Below, in pieces: positions 40,733 to 49,039 of a stretch of 64,000 bases of DNA. The stretch lies in NCBI GenBank assembly GCA_002452405.1, contig DKFP01000009.1, positions 27,908 to 91,907 of the forward strand, read 5' to 3'. Origin of the DNA: Deferribacteraceae bacterium UBA6793 (lineage in GTDB: Bacteria > Chrysiogenota > Deferribacteres > Deferribacterales > Geovibrionaceae). The position numbers were made by a program, and so were the translations under genes. The first letter of the stretch is position 1. Each line of letters starts with the position of its first letter. A model generated the notes under the pieces. It was not told the DNA's origin. It saw only the letters and a list, made by a program, of their open reading frames with translations, and did not search any database.

Positions 40733-41472
40733 AACTCGGCATAGACCTTGGCAGCAGATTCGTTAAAATAGCAGTGCAAAACGGCGAAAAAATAGACTTC
40801 CACCGTGAAGATACAGTCTTTTTCTATAAAAACCGCGTTAAAAGGGATGAAAGCGGAGTAAAAATCGATCTTTCAGCATATAACGCGGACGAAAATACCA
40901 TCATTACAGCCACCGGATACGGACGGAATATGCTGACGTTCGCAAACGCAAACGTGATATCCGAGATAAAAGCCCACTATCAGGGGGCACTGCAATCCAG
41001 CGGCGAGAACGAGTTCATTCTCGTTGACGTTGGCGGACAGGACAGCAAGGTAATCTATGTGCGGGACGGCTACATCGAAGATTTCGTCATGAACGACAAA
41101 TGCGCCGCCAGCACCGGCAGATTCCTTGAAAACGCCTGCCGCATACTGGACATCAGCCTCGAAGAGCTTTCCGCAATGACCGAAAACCCCGTCAAGATGA
41201 ACTCCACCTGTGCGGTGTTCTCCGAAAGCGAGCTTGTGGGCAAAATAGCCGAGGGCATCCCCATGGAGCATATCGGCGCAGGTGTCAACGAGAGCATCGC
41301 CCGCCGCCTGTTCCCGCTTATCCGCAAATACCGCCACAAAAAGATATATGCGGCTGGCGGTGTCGCAGAAAACAGAGGACTCATCCGCCTGCTCTCCGAG
41401 ATGGCTGAGAGCGATATTCAGGTCATCAAAAACCCGCAGTTCAACGGCTGTTTCGGGTGTCTGTGGTATTAA
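40729..41472 (+). CDS. Acyl-CoA dehydratase/double-cubane activase (HgdC/BadG/YjiL family)
   Basis: This 247-residue ASKHA-fold ATPase has phosphate-1 LGIDLGSRFVKIAV at the start, DVGGQDSKVIYV near 100, cluster Cys in NDKCAASTGRFLE near 125 and NSTCAVFSESELVG near 164, and adenosine motif AAGGVAENRGLI near 205. As a homodimer it holds one 4Fe-4S between subunits and fires electrons into the HgdB-type partner on ATP hydrolysis. It overlaps that partner's gene by 4 bp (ATGA). Confidence 0.92.
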   Translation: MKLGIDLGSRFVKIAVQNGEKIDFHREDTVFFYKNRVKRDESGVKIDLSAYNADENTIITATGYGRNMLTFANANVISEIKAHYQGALQSSGENEFILVDVGGQDSKVIYVRDGYIEDFVMNDKCAASTGRFLENACRILDISLEELSAMTENPVKMNSTCAVFSESELVGKIAEGIPMEHIGAGVNESIARRLFPLIRKYRHKKIYAAGGVAENRGLIRLLSEMAESDIQVIKNPQFNGCFGCLWY

Positions 41473-41479
41473 ACCTTGG

Positions 41480-41812
41480 TTAGTCAGTATCCGCAAGCTG
41501 TTCAGGATCAAGCCCAAGAGCTTTTGCCAGTTTTTCCAGAGTAGCGTTTCTTGGGTTGTCCGCTTTTTCCATCTGGGAAAGAGCAGCCTGAGTAATACCG
41601 GCTTTTTCAGCAACTTCCCTTTGCGTCAAACCTTTATATATTCTCCACGCTTTCAGCAGATTGCAGTTTTTATCAACCATTATTTCAACAATATCATGCG
41701 GTATGGTAACTCTGTGTTCTTTGGTCAATTCCAGATAACTGTCATAAGGTATAACAGCGAAAGTGGGGGTGTCTCCCTGATATATTATTTGTGCATCAAT
41801 AAGTGCTTTCAT
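41480..41812 (-). CDS. XRE-family antitoxin
   Basis: This is a 110-residue protein. The C-terminal HTH_3 domain (LLKAWRIYKGLTQREVAEKA, GITQAALSQMEKADNPRNAT) follows an N-terminal strand/helix region (FAVIPYDSYLELTKEHRVTIPHDIVEIM), which recalls RelB/PHD-like toxin-neutralising segments. It overlaps the RelE/ParE-type toxin gene upstream by 17 bp, giving a toxin-first (HigBA-like) order. Together they likely autoregulate from the AT-rich gap at 42048-42110. Confidence 0.88.
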   Translation of the reverse strand: MKALIDAQIIYQGDTPTFAVIPYDSYLELTKEHRVTIPHDIVEIMVDKNCNLLKAWRIYKGLTQREVAEKAGITQAALSQMEKADNPRNATLEKLAKALGLDPEQLADTD

Positions 41813-42047
41813 CTCTCTTCTTAACCTCCTCTACGCTTATTATTTCGAGGGAATCACTGAAAATCACTCTGTATCTTTTCACCCGCAGCCTGTATAGGTT
41901 ATCGTAATTAATAAGCTTTTTTACATTATGACATTCAGGAAAATTTTCCAACTGCCTGACTGCAACAGAAATATCTTTAGCAACAACCCTATCCTTAATC
42001 TTATTAAATTGCTTGATTGCTTTAGGCGTCCATACAATTGTCTTCAT
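41796..42047 (-). CDS. RelE/ParE-family toxin
   Basis: The 83-residue protein is basic, with a beta-alpha fold: VWTPKAIKQFNKI at the start, VRQLENFPECHNVKKL near 30, then NLYRLRVKRYRVIFS, the Arg-rich core strand of RelE/HigB mRNA interferases or ParE gyrase poisons, and IISVEEVKKRDESTY. The C-terminal KKRDxxxY tail is typical of RelE members. The gene lies directly upstream of its XRE antitoxin. Confidence 0.9.
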   Translation of the reverse strand: MKTIVWTPKAIKQFNKIKDRVVAKDISVAVRQLENFPECHNVKKLINYDNLYRLRVKRYRVIFSDSLEIISVEEVKKRDESTY

Positions 42048-42167
42048 AAGTAATCATATGGATAATATAAGACTATGTCAATGTTTTACTTATATTACAC
42101 AATCAAACACTATTTAATTTTATAAATTTTACACTTCACATCCCCGTCGTTTTCCGTATAATCGTAT

Positions 42168-43316
42168 ATGGAACTTATTCGCATAATTACGGCGGGGATA
42201 GCGTCCATGGCTATGGCTATGGGCATAGCGCGGTTCGCATACACCCCCATGATACAGATAATGACGGAAAGCGGCGTGCTCACCGTTGCACAGGCGGGCG
42301 GTATAGCTTCGCTCAATTATCTGGGCTATCTCGCAGGCTCCGTCTTCTTTATGGTCAAACCAATCCGCCGAAAATATGCATGGTTTGCCGTCATGTATTT
42401 CACAAACGCCCTAACCCTCGGTCTTTTCGCGCTCACTCAGGATATCTATATCTGGTCTTTTCTGCGCGCCGTATCGGGCTTTGCCAGCGCCGGAATGTTT
42501 CTGCTGATGTCCGTCATGGTATCCGAAGCTCTTGCAGCAAAAGGACATCTGCGTCTGGCAGGTCTTATCTTTACAGGCATCGGCATCGGTATACTCATTT
42601 CCGGTTTCACAGTGCTGGTGTTCGGCAATTTCATGGGCTGGAAAGGGCTTTGGATAGTATTTTTCATCGGGATGCTGCTTACATCCCCCCTCTGTTTTTT
42701 TAAACAGGCAAATCCGCACGCAAATACTCAAATTGTTTCCGTACAGGAAGAGCCTATGCACCCGTTCATATACTTTCTGTCCGCCGCCTATTTTCTTATG
42801 GGGACAGCTTACATAGTCTCCGGAACATTTCTGGTGCTTATCATAAGACGCGCCGGATTCAGCGGCTATTGGGCATGGATGATCACGGGGCTGTGCGCAG
42901 TTCCCGGTATTATATACTTCACTCTGAACGCCGGACGCACGGGTTTTATCAAAAATCTCATTCCGGCATACGTTTTTCTGGGATTAAGCTGCGCTCTGCC
43001 CGCACTTTACGGATCCGCACCTGTTCTGTTTCTTGCGGCGGGGATGTACGGAGCGACATTCCTCGGCATTGTGGCGCTGACAGTCGGGTTTGCAAAAAAA
43101 CTGGCAGGCTCCCACACCGCATACGCCATAGGACTTGTAACGGTTGCGTTCAGCATCGGACAGGTCATAGGTCCCGCTGCGGCGGGCTGGTCGGCAGAGA
43201 AAACAGGTAACTTCTCATATTCCCTTATGGCGGCATCCATACTCTGTGCCGCGGCGATTTTTATACTTCTGACAGGATGCATTATATATAGAAGGAGGTC
43301 TATATGCCGTATGTAA
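42168..43316 (+). CDS. YbfB/YjiJ-family MFS transporter
   Basis: This is a 382-residue carrier with about twelve membrane helices. The start MAMAMGIARFAYTPMIQIM is the distinctive first helix of the YbfB/YjiJ branch of the major facilitator superfamily; GGIASLNYLGYLAGS is helix 2. The substrate is unknown. The 3' end overlaps the tautomerase gene by 13 bp, so the pair is translationally coupled. Confidence 0.93.
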   Translation: MELIRIITAGIASMAMAMGIARFAYTPMIQIMTESGVLTVAQAGGIASLNYLGYLAGSVFFMVKPIRRKYAWFAVMYFTNALTLGLFALTQDIYIWSFLRAVSGFASAGMFLLMSVMVSEALAAKGHLRLAGLIFTGIGIGILISGFTVLVFGNFMGWKGLWIVFFIGMLLTSPLCFFKQANPHANTQIVSVQEEPMHPFIYFLSAAYFLMGTAYIVSGTFLVLIIRRAGFSGYWAWMITGLCAVPGIIYFTLNAGRTGFIKNLIPAYVFLGLSCALPALYGSAPVLFLAAGMYGATFLGIVALTVGFAKKLAGSHTAYAIGLVTVAFSIGQVIGPAAAGWSAEKTGNFSYSLMAASILCAAAIFILLTGCIIYRRRSICRM

Positions 43317-43507
43317 ATATCAAGATAACAAATGAAGGCGTTACGAAAGAGCAGAAGGACGAGCTTATCAAACGTGCCACACAAATGCTTGTAGACGTTC
43401 TGAACAAGAATCCCGAAACAACCGTAGTCGTTATTGATGAGGTGGACACTGACAACTGGGGGATCGGCGGGATAGCCGTTACAGAGAGGCGCAAGGCAGC
43501 AAAGTAA
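43304..43507 (+). CDS. 4-oxalocrotonate tautomerase family protein
   Basis: This 67-residue protein has Met-Pro at the start (MPYVNIKITNEG), which gives the catalytic N-terminal Pro after Met removal. TVVVIDEVDTDNWGIGGIAV is the conserved C-terminal segment of short 4-OT enzymes. It has AGGAGG at the end of the MFS gene as ribosome site. The coupling with an MFS importer suggests use of an imported 2-hydroxy-dienoate or similar enol. Confidence 0.9.
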   Translation: MPYVNIKITNEGVTKEQKDELIKRATQMLVDVLNKNPETTVVVIDEVDTDNWGIGGIAVTERRKAAK

Positions 43508-43534
43508 AAAGACCCCGCCTAAGCAAGCGGGGTC
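43506..43534 (-). terminator. Terminator of the HAMP-type chemoreceptor
   Basis: GACCCCGC-(8)-GCGGGGTC is a perfect 8-bp stem. On minus it runs into TTTTTACTTT, so it serves the chemoreceptor gene ending at 43586. It also sits right after the convergent tautomerase gene. Confidence 0.8.
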
Positions 43535-43585
43535 CGCACCGGAGAACTGCACCGTTTTTGTGTGTGTTTAATATAAGGCACAGTC

Positions 43586-45442
43586 TCAATTTATCCTGAA
43601 CATTCGGGTAACACTCATCTGGTCATCCGCCTGCTTCTGCAGGTCGGCAACAGTCGCCGAGACCTGACTCAGCGCCGCCGAGCTTTGTTCCAGACCGGAT
43701 GAGATCACCTGTGTATTGTCGTTTATGTTGTTAATTGCAGCAGTCTGCTCCTGCACCGCAGTGGTAATCATAAGGCTTGCGCTGCTTATCTCCTCGACAG
43801 AGCGCACTATCTTTTCGAAAATCTCATCCGTTGTGGCGAGTCTTTCCACGCCCTCGTTAACCCGTGTTCCGGCAAGCTGCATGTCCTCGTTGGTCTTATT
43901 GGTTTCAACCACAAAGGACGAAATAATCCGTTCAATTTCCGAAATGGACTGTTGTGTGCGCTCTGCCAGCTTGCGCACCTCGTCCGCAACAACGGCAAAA
44001 CCTCTGCCGTGCTCCCCTGCCCTAGCCGCCTCTATGGCTGCGTTAAGCGCCAGCAGGTTTGTCTGATCTGCAATATCGTTTATAACAAGCAATATGCTGC
44101 CTATCTCCTGTGACGACCTCGAAAGCCCTTCGACAGTGCTGCTCAGGGAATTGACATTCTTCTGTATGTCAATCATTACGCTGTTCGCCATAACTATGCA
44201 CTCTTTGCCTTCATCGGTAAGCTCTTTTGCCGCCTGCGACTTCTTAGTAACGTCGTTGATGGACACAAGCACATGACCTGATGTGGCACTTATCTCCTCC
44301 ACAGCGGATGCAACGCCACTGACCTGCCCCGTCTGCTCTGTAAAGGTGCTTGCCAGCTCCTCTGTTGTGCTTGCAAGTTCAGTGCTGCCGGATGCGAGGG
44401 TATTGGATGAGTTCACTATCCCCTCTATCACTTCATGGAGCTTCCCTTTCATATTTTCAAGGGAACGGGCAAACTGCCCAATCTCGTCTTTCTGGTCGAT
44501 ATCCATCCTGACAGTAAAATCGCCGTCGGACAGTCTGTCTGCAAAGCCCACTGCCTTTGCCATGGGCACCGTGACGGACTTTGTGATTATAATTCCGATA
44601 ATTATACCGCATACAATTGCCAATACAGAGAAAACACCCACAAACATCAGTGCAACCTTTATGGACGAATCCATGGCACTGCGTTCCTGTGCAGAAATAT
44701 CACCGCATATCTTCTGCGCCGCCATTGCGCTTTCCATCATGGTTGTCTGATATTCAGCGCGCTTTCTGAGGCTGTCTGCAAGATTATGAAAATCACTGTC
44801 ATAGCTTTTAAGCGATATTGTCAGTTTACCTATGTCCGTTGATGAATCCTGCGACATGGGGTTTGCTGTGGCGGTGTCATATGCCTTTTTATAGCTTTTC
44901 TGCTGCGATTCAAACAGATCCTGTTTTTGATACATTATATATCTGAACGCAAACAGGCGCATCTGGAGCAGATGCTTTATTATCTCGTCGGAACCTATAC
45001 TGTCAGCAATGGCAAATACATTCTCAGCAGAGGCGTTAAGCCTCTCACGAAGTGTATTTTCCTCTTTTGATTCCTCAACGTATCTGTTGAAATTATCCTT
45101 ATATTGGTTTATGCGCGTAGTAATCTCAGTTAACTTTTCAGCATCACTTCCGGTTACATATTTTGCAAGATCGATGCGCGCTATGTTAACAGCATCTTCC
45201 AGATTGTTTTGCACAGCAGAAACATACTGTTCATCGTCAAACATAGTGAATTTTACCTGATTCAACCTTGCGTCATATATAAGTTTTTCAATATGTGTAA
45301 ACATATCTCTTTTTTCAACCTGCTTTGAAACAGAATACATCCTGCTGAAACTCAACAGGCTTATAGCAGTAAGCAATACCAGAACAAGCCCAAAGCCAAT
45401 GAACAGCTTTCCCGAAAGTTTCATATTTTTCAACACATCCAA
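43586..45442 (-). CDS. Methyl-accepting chemotaxis protein with helical-bundle sensor and HAMP
   Basis: This is a 618-residue chemoreceptor. Transmembrane segment 1 is at about 12-30. A periplasmic helical bundle of about 240 residues (two four-helix bundles, HBM-like; VKFTMFDDEQYVSAVQNNLE) follows, then transmembrane segment 2 at about 268-290. HAMP is at about 292-345 (DRLSDGDFTVRMDIDQKDEIG). The signalling hairpin tip has NLLALNAAIEAARAGEHGRGFAVVADEVRKLAERT. HBM sensors bind organic acids such as TCA-cycle intermediates. It stands alone with its own terminator. Confidence 0.94.
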   Translation of the reverse strand: MDVLKNMKLSGKLFIGFGLVLVLLTAISLLSFSRMYSVSKQVEKRDMFTHIEKLIYDARLNQVKFTMFDDEQYVSAVQNNLEDAVNIARIDLAKYVTGSDAEKLTEITTRINQYKDNFNRYVEESKEENTLRERLNASAENVFAIADSIGSDEIIKHLLQMRLFAFRYIMYQKQDLFESQQKSYKKAYDTATANPMSQDSSTDIGKLTISLKSYDSDFHNLADSLRKRAEYQTTMMESAMAAQKICGDISAQERSAMDSSIKVALMFVGVFSVLAIVCGIIIGIIITKSVTVPMAKAVGFADRLSDGDFTVRMDIDQKDEIGQFARSLENMKGKLHEVIEGIVNSSNTLASGSTELASTTEELASTFTEQTGQVSGVASAVEEISATSGHVLVSINDVTKKSQAAKELTDEGKECIVMANSVMIDIQKNVNSLSSTVEGLSRSSQEIGSILLVINDIADQTNLLALNAAIEAARAGEHGRGFAVVADEVRKLAERTQQSISEIERIISSFVVETNKTNEDMQLAGTRVNEGVERLATTDEIFEKIVRSVEEISSASLMITTAVQEQTAAINNINDNTQVISSGLEQSSAALSQVSATVADLQKQADDQMSVTRMFRIN

Positions 45443-45787
45443 CTCCTGAAAATATGCACACGTTTAGAATATATAAGAGAATAGATTTTACAGCATTCAA
45501 TAAAAACCGAATCTGAAATTTTTTACACATAGCAAACACCATACCCCCAAGTGAAACTGCTCCGCGTAAACTAAAACATGATTTACTTTATCTCTACAAT
45601 ATGATATAAGCATAAGCGAAGGGCATAAATTCATTTACTTGCATCTCGTTACACGGTCTTTGAATTTATAGTGAACTGCTTCACACACATATTCCAAAAT
45701 AATGACAAAGGTAGACCATAAACGTATAGGCAATTAATTTGCATAATTAAGTTATTATCATAGGTTAAAGCCTATGTCAAACCAAAT
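45443..45787. other. Long AT-rich intergenic region
   Basis: No supportable gene is seen in this 345-bp gap between the chemoreceptor and the XRE regulator. It holds the chemoreceptor ribosome site (CAGGAG), scattered A/T tracts and, near its right end, the operator-like palindrome at 45759. The composition is poorer in GC than the neighbouring genes. Confidence 0.5.
45759..45776. promoter_or_regulatory. Palindromic operator candidate upstream of the XRE regulator
   Basis: CATAGG-TTAAAG-CCTATG is a 6-6-6 inverted repeat. A related half (GTATAGGC) occurs 32 bp earlier. It is placed where an XRE regulator would bind to control its own gene. Confidence 0.4.
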
Positions 45788-45841
45788 ATGACTTATTTTA
45801 TCCTATTGGATATATCCCAGATAACGCTTATACATAGTGTC

Positions 45842-46231
45842 ATGAGCAAACAAAATATACAAAACTCAACTCTTTTAATTTCAATCGGGGAGACCGTCAG
45901 AATGCTCAGAAAACAAAAAGGGTATTCACAGGAAAAACTTGCAGAAATGGCAGACCTGCACACGACAACCATCTCCGAAATTGAATGTGGAAAGAGCAAT
46001 CTTACTATTATCAGTCTTGAGCGTATTGCACATGCGCTCGATTGCTCCATTATTGCGTTCTTTCCACGTCTTCATGTGGAAGAAGACTCGGATTTTAACG
46101 CACAGATAAAAAGACTGGTTTTAAACCATAGGCGTATGAAAGAAAGGGACAGACCCATCCACCAGAATGTTATTAAAGCGATAGCAGATGCCTTTGACTG
46201 CAAGAATGAGGCAAAAAAAAACCTGCCGTAA
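45842..46231 (+). CDS. XRE-family transcriptional regulator
   Basis: This 129-residue protein has an HTH_3 domain at about 15-70 (MLRKQKGYSQEKLAEMADLH, TTTISEIECGKSNLT). The C-terminal helical tail (IKRLVLNHRRMKERDRPIHQ) has no known ligand domain. It could control the restriction or defence genes on the neighbouring segment, as C-protein-like regulators do, but no direct link is visible. The start at 45842 gives a canonical protein; an ATG at 45788 would add 18 residues. Neither has a good ribosome site. Confidence 0.8.
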   Translation: MSKQNIQNSTLLISIGETVRMLRKQKGYSQEKLAEMADLHTTTISEIECGKSNLTIISLERIAHALDCSIIAFFPRLHVEEDSDFNAQIKRLVLNHRRMKERDRPIHQNVIKAIADAFDCKNEAKKNLP

Positions 46232-46244
46232 AGACAGGTTTTTT
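46216..46244. terminator. Bidirectional terminator
   Basis: AAAAAACCTG-(9)-CAGGTTTTTT is a 10-bp stem with A- and T-runs on both sides. It ends the XRE gene on plus (whose stop codon is in the loop) and tRNA-Gly copy 1 on minus. Confidence 0.8.
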
Positions 46245-46245
46245 G

Positions 46246-46325
46246 AAAAAAAGCGGGTAGCCGGACTCGAACCGGTGACCTCAACCTTGGCAAGGTCGCG
46301 CTCTACCAACTGAGCTATACCCGCG
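46246..46325. repeat. 80-bp direct repeat covering tRNA-Gly, left copy
   Basis: Positions 46246-46325 and 50197-50276 are identical: seven A, the whole tRNA-Gly gene, and one further base. Flanking sequence differs on both sides. They bracket the accessory segment 46326-50196. Confidence 0.85.
46252..46324 (-). tRNA. tRNA-Gly (anticodon GCC), copy 1
   Basis: On minus the gene starts GCGGGTATAGCTCAGTTGG and closes with TACCCGC plus discriminator T; CCA is not encoded. The anticodon loop TTGCCAA gives GCC. D-arm, anticodon arm (CGACC/GGTTG) and T-arm (CCGGTTCGAGTCCGG) all pair. Confidence 0.97.
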
Positions 46326-46378
46326 GGCGAGGTATTCTTATATTAGAATCTGCCCCGTGTGTCAACAACATTTTTACG

Positions 46379-46954
46379 CTATTTGATAAGATTCTTAAAT
46401 GTCGGTTTATAAAGGGAAAAGCCCTTCTTTGCCTCTTTCGACATATCAACAACGGCAGAACCATCCAAAACCCTGAAATATTGTGATTTCAAAGAATCGC
46501 TTATCTTCATAAAATCAAATCTTTCGGCACATGTTACGCCTGACCCTACCGGAACGTTGTTGTAGTTTACCCTGAAATTATAAGGAGAGGTCTGTGTTAC
46601 GGTTGTTGCATAAACATCTGCTCCAACAGTTTCAGTCACCCTTTCGCCTTCGTCCAGAACCAACTGACCGCCGTACTCAAAATATAGGTCGTAATAGCTG
46701 TAGTAGCCGTCATATGCGTAATATGACGTGAACTCGGTGGTAAGAATGTCAGTGGACTTCACATCAACACCGTTTGTACAGGTCACACTGGCATATACAA
46801 TCTTATAAGTACCTTTAAGAGTGGCGTCGTTGTCAAAATCGATTGCAGTCATATTTGCATCCTGCTCAACTGCGTCACCGGAACCACCGCCGGATCCGCA
46901 TCCATAAAGAACAGCCATCAAGCAAACCATCAGCAGCATCGTATACTTTTTCAT
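46379..46954 (-). CDS. Predicted lipoprotein of unknown function
   Basis: The protein has 191 residues from ATG 46954, with GGGGGTGC upstream; a longer reading adds 37 residues with no ribosome site. Residues 1-18 form a lipoprotein signal with lipobox AVLYGC (Cys19), followed by a GSGGGSG linker. The body is rich in Tyr, Thr and beta-type pattern (KIVYASVTCTNGVDVKS, TTEFTSYYAYDGYYSYYDLY). No family is recognised. It is the first gene inside the tRNA-Gly-bracketed segment. Confidence 0.7.
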   Translation of the reverse strand: MKKYTMLLMVCLMAVLYGCGSGGGSGDAVEQDANMTAIDFDNDATLKGTYKIVYASVTCTNGVDVKSTDILTTEFTSYYAYDGYYSYYDLYFEYGGQLVLDEGERVTETVGADVYATTVTQTSPYNFRVNYNNVPVGSGVTCAERFDFMKISDSLKSQYFRVLDGSAVVDMSKEAKKGFSLYKPTFKNLIK

Positions 46955-47114
46955 TTTGCACCCCCTGCATACCTTACCCATATTATCCTCATATTTTTGG
47001 ACAAATGTCAAATCAGTTTCAGGTTGCAATCTGTATATTGATTTATCTAAAGGAAATAAACACATATTCGATATAACAATATGTCTTCACAATTTCTACA
47101 TATTGAGGCTTCAT

Positions 47115-48245
47115 ATGAAAATATCCGGTTCCGAAATATTCAATCATGTGAATCAGCCGGAAATCCAGTTGACAAACAGCAGAAAGATATCTGCCAACCT
47201 GATGCAGTCCGTGGGGCTTGAAACCGATATGATGCGCTCTGTCCGCCAAATGGTGGATAAGGTGGAGATAACCGCCATCCAGAAGATGAGGGCTGATTAC
47301 AACACTGTAATTGTTGACGGCGGCGACGGAAACGACGAAATACGCGCAAAAGACCTTGTAGATTCAAAACTCAACGGCGGCAAGGGTGACGACACCTTTT
47401 ATCTTTCCAATATCCGAAACTCATCAGTTGATGGCGGAGAGGGAGACGACGAAATCAATATTGATCACGCGAAAAATGTCTCAATAGATGCCGGAGCAGG
47501 CAACGATATTATCAACATTACCAGCGACAAATACAGAGCACACATAGTCAGCCCCGCCGAAGCTGCAATGAATGACAGCTCATCCAGACTTTATGTGAAC
47601 GGTAGAAGCGGTGACGACACAATTTCTGTTTTTGGCACGAAAACAATTATTATGGGCGGCGATGGGAACGATATTATCAGCGGCTACGGCATCATAGATG
47701 GCGGCACAGGCGATGACATTATAAACGGTCAGGGCATAGTAAAAGGCGGCGAAGGAGAAGACACCATAAGCGGGTACGGTACTATTTCAGGTGGCAATGG
47801 CGACGACATAATAAGAGGTTCCGGTCTAATAAAGGGCGATGAGGGTAACGATATAATAAATCTGATATCAACCATCAGGCTTGATGATTACAGCGGAAGC
47901 GCAAACATCATTCAATATGAAAAGGGCGATGGACACGACATCGTGAATATAGCAAATCAGGATACTATCCTGGACATGCGAAGCATATCCAAAGACGATG
48001 TGGATATCCTTGAGTCCATCAACGAAAACACAGGATATAAGGAACTTACCGTAAACATGAAAGACGGCAGCGGAAGCGTCACATTCATTTCAAACAATGA
48101 AAATGACCTGCTTTACGCAAACGCAGCCAAAGTAAGGAACGCACTTGAGGAACAGGGACTTATACCTGAAACACCGGATAAACCCGTTACCTTTATACCG
48201 GAATATATTCACTTTTCCGACGGTGTCGTGACAATGAAGCGGTAA
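47115..48245 (+). CDS. RTX-type calcium-binding repeat protein
   Basis: This is a 376-residue protein from ATG 47115. Residues 1-70 are helical and charged, without a signal peptide. From about 75 there are nonapeptide-type repeats: VDGGDGNDEI, LNGGKGDDTF, VDGGEGDDEI, IDAGAGNDII, then a run of about 18-residue double units (IMGGDGNDIISGYG, IDGGTGDDIINGQG, VKGGEGEDTISGYG, ISGGNGDDIIRGSG). These form calcium-bound beta-rolls. Such proteins normally leave by type I secretion with a C-terminal signal. No secretion genes are adjacent. The role may be adhesin or surface coat. Confidence 0.85.
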   Translation: MKISGSEIFNHVNQPEIQLTNSRKISANLMQSVGLETDMMRSVRQMVDKVEITAIQKMRADYNTVIVDGGDGNDEIRAKDLVDSKLNGGKGDDTFYLSNIRNSSVDGGEGDDEINIDHAKNVSIDAGAGNDIINITSDKYRAHIVSPAEAAMNDSSSRLYVNGRSGDDTISVFGTKTIIMGGDGNDIISGYGIIDGGTGDDIINGQGIVKGGEGEDTISGYGTISGGNGDDIIRGSGLIKGDEGNDIINLISTIRLDDYSGSANIIQYEKGDGHDIVNIANQDTILDMRSISKDDVDILESINENTGYKELTVNMKDGSGSVTFISNNENDLLYANAAKVRNALEEQGLIPETPDKPVTFIPEYIHFSDGVVTMKR

Positions 48246-48301
48246 AAAGCTGACTTTGAAAAACTCCTTATTTACTGTATAGTGGATAAGGAGTTTATAT
48301 T

Positions 48302-48727
48302 ATGACTAACGATATCAGATGGATTCAACGTTTTTCAAACTTTAAAAAAGCTATGGAACAGCTCAGCGAAGCTGTCGCTCTCTCAGAGCAGAGAGAACTC
48401 TCCCGACTTGAAAAACAGGGGATGATTCAGGCGTTTGAATTCACACATGAACTCGCATGGAAAACGATAAAAGATTTTCTCGTCAGCAGAGGGACAACAT
48501 CTATTTTCGGCTCTAAAGATTCTACCAGAGAGGCGTTTAAACTTGAGCTTATCGAAGATGGTGAAGTCTGGATGAATATGATTAAAAGCCGCAACCTCAC
48601 ATCACATACCTATGACGAAGCCACAGCAGACGAAATCGTCAAAGAAATTATATCCTCATACACAGAAGCATTTGAAAAGATGCTGACGCGATTTTCCGAA
48701 CTGGAAAAAGAAGAGAACGGACAATAA
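48302..48727 (+). CDS. hepT: HepT-like HEPN toxin (HI0074 family)
   Basis: This 141-residue all-helical protein starts DIRWIQRFSNFKKAMEQLSE. It has FEFTHELAWKTIKDFL near 45 and carries the HEPN nuclease signature RNLTSHTY (RX4HXY) near 103. In HepT/MntA systems this protein is the RNase toxin. Its cognate nucleotidyltransferase AMPylates the signature Tyr. The MntA-type gene follows with a 1-bp overlap (TAATG). Confidence 0.88.
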   Translation: MTNDIRWIQRFSNFKKAMEQLSEAVALSEQRELSRLEKQGMIQAFEFTHELAWKTIKDFLVSRGTTSIFGSKDSTREAFKLELIEDGEVWMNMIKSRNLTSHTYDEATADEIVKEIISSYTEAFEKMLTRFSELEKEENGQ

Positions 48728-49020
48728 TGCGGTTCGGACTGAAAGAGGAAACAATCAAAGCAATCTCTGATGTTTTTGCGCAGTATCCGCAGATAAAAAA
48801 AGCTGTGGTGTTCGGATCGCGAGCAAAAGGTAACTACAGAGACGGTTCCGATATCGACATCTGCCTCTTCGGAGACATCGAACTGTCGCTTCTGCACCGT
48901 ATAGAAGAATCACTGGACGAACTCTACCTGCCATATACCGTTGATTTGGTGGTGTACAACCGCATACAGAATCAGGATTTGAAAGAGCATATTGATAGGG
49001 TCGGAATAATATATACATAA
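48727..49020 (+). CDS. mntA: MntA-type minimal nucleotidyltransferase antitoxin
   Basis: This 97-residue Pol-beta-fold protein has the active site VVFGSRAKGNYRDGSDIDIC (GSX10DXD) near residue 25 and later Asp in YTVDLVVYN (about 75). It lacks the extra domains of larger nucleotidyltransferases. It should transfer AMP to the HepT toxin encoded just upstream. The gene order (toxin, then antitoxin) and overlap match known HEPN/MNT pairs. Confidence 0.9.
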   Translation: MRFGLKEETIKAISDVFAQYPQIKKAVVFGSRAKGNYRDGSDIDICLFGDIELSLLHRIEESLDELYLPYTVDLVVYNRIQNQDLKEHIDRVGIIYT

Positions 49021-49039
49021 GAGAGGAACTCAGTTCTTT

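Noticed and set aside
40873..41613. 246-residue open frame on minus
   Set aside because: Opposite the activase gene, whose ASKHA and Cys motifs are certain.
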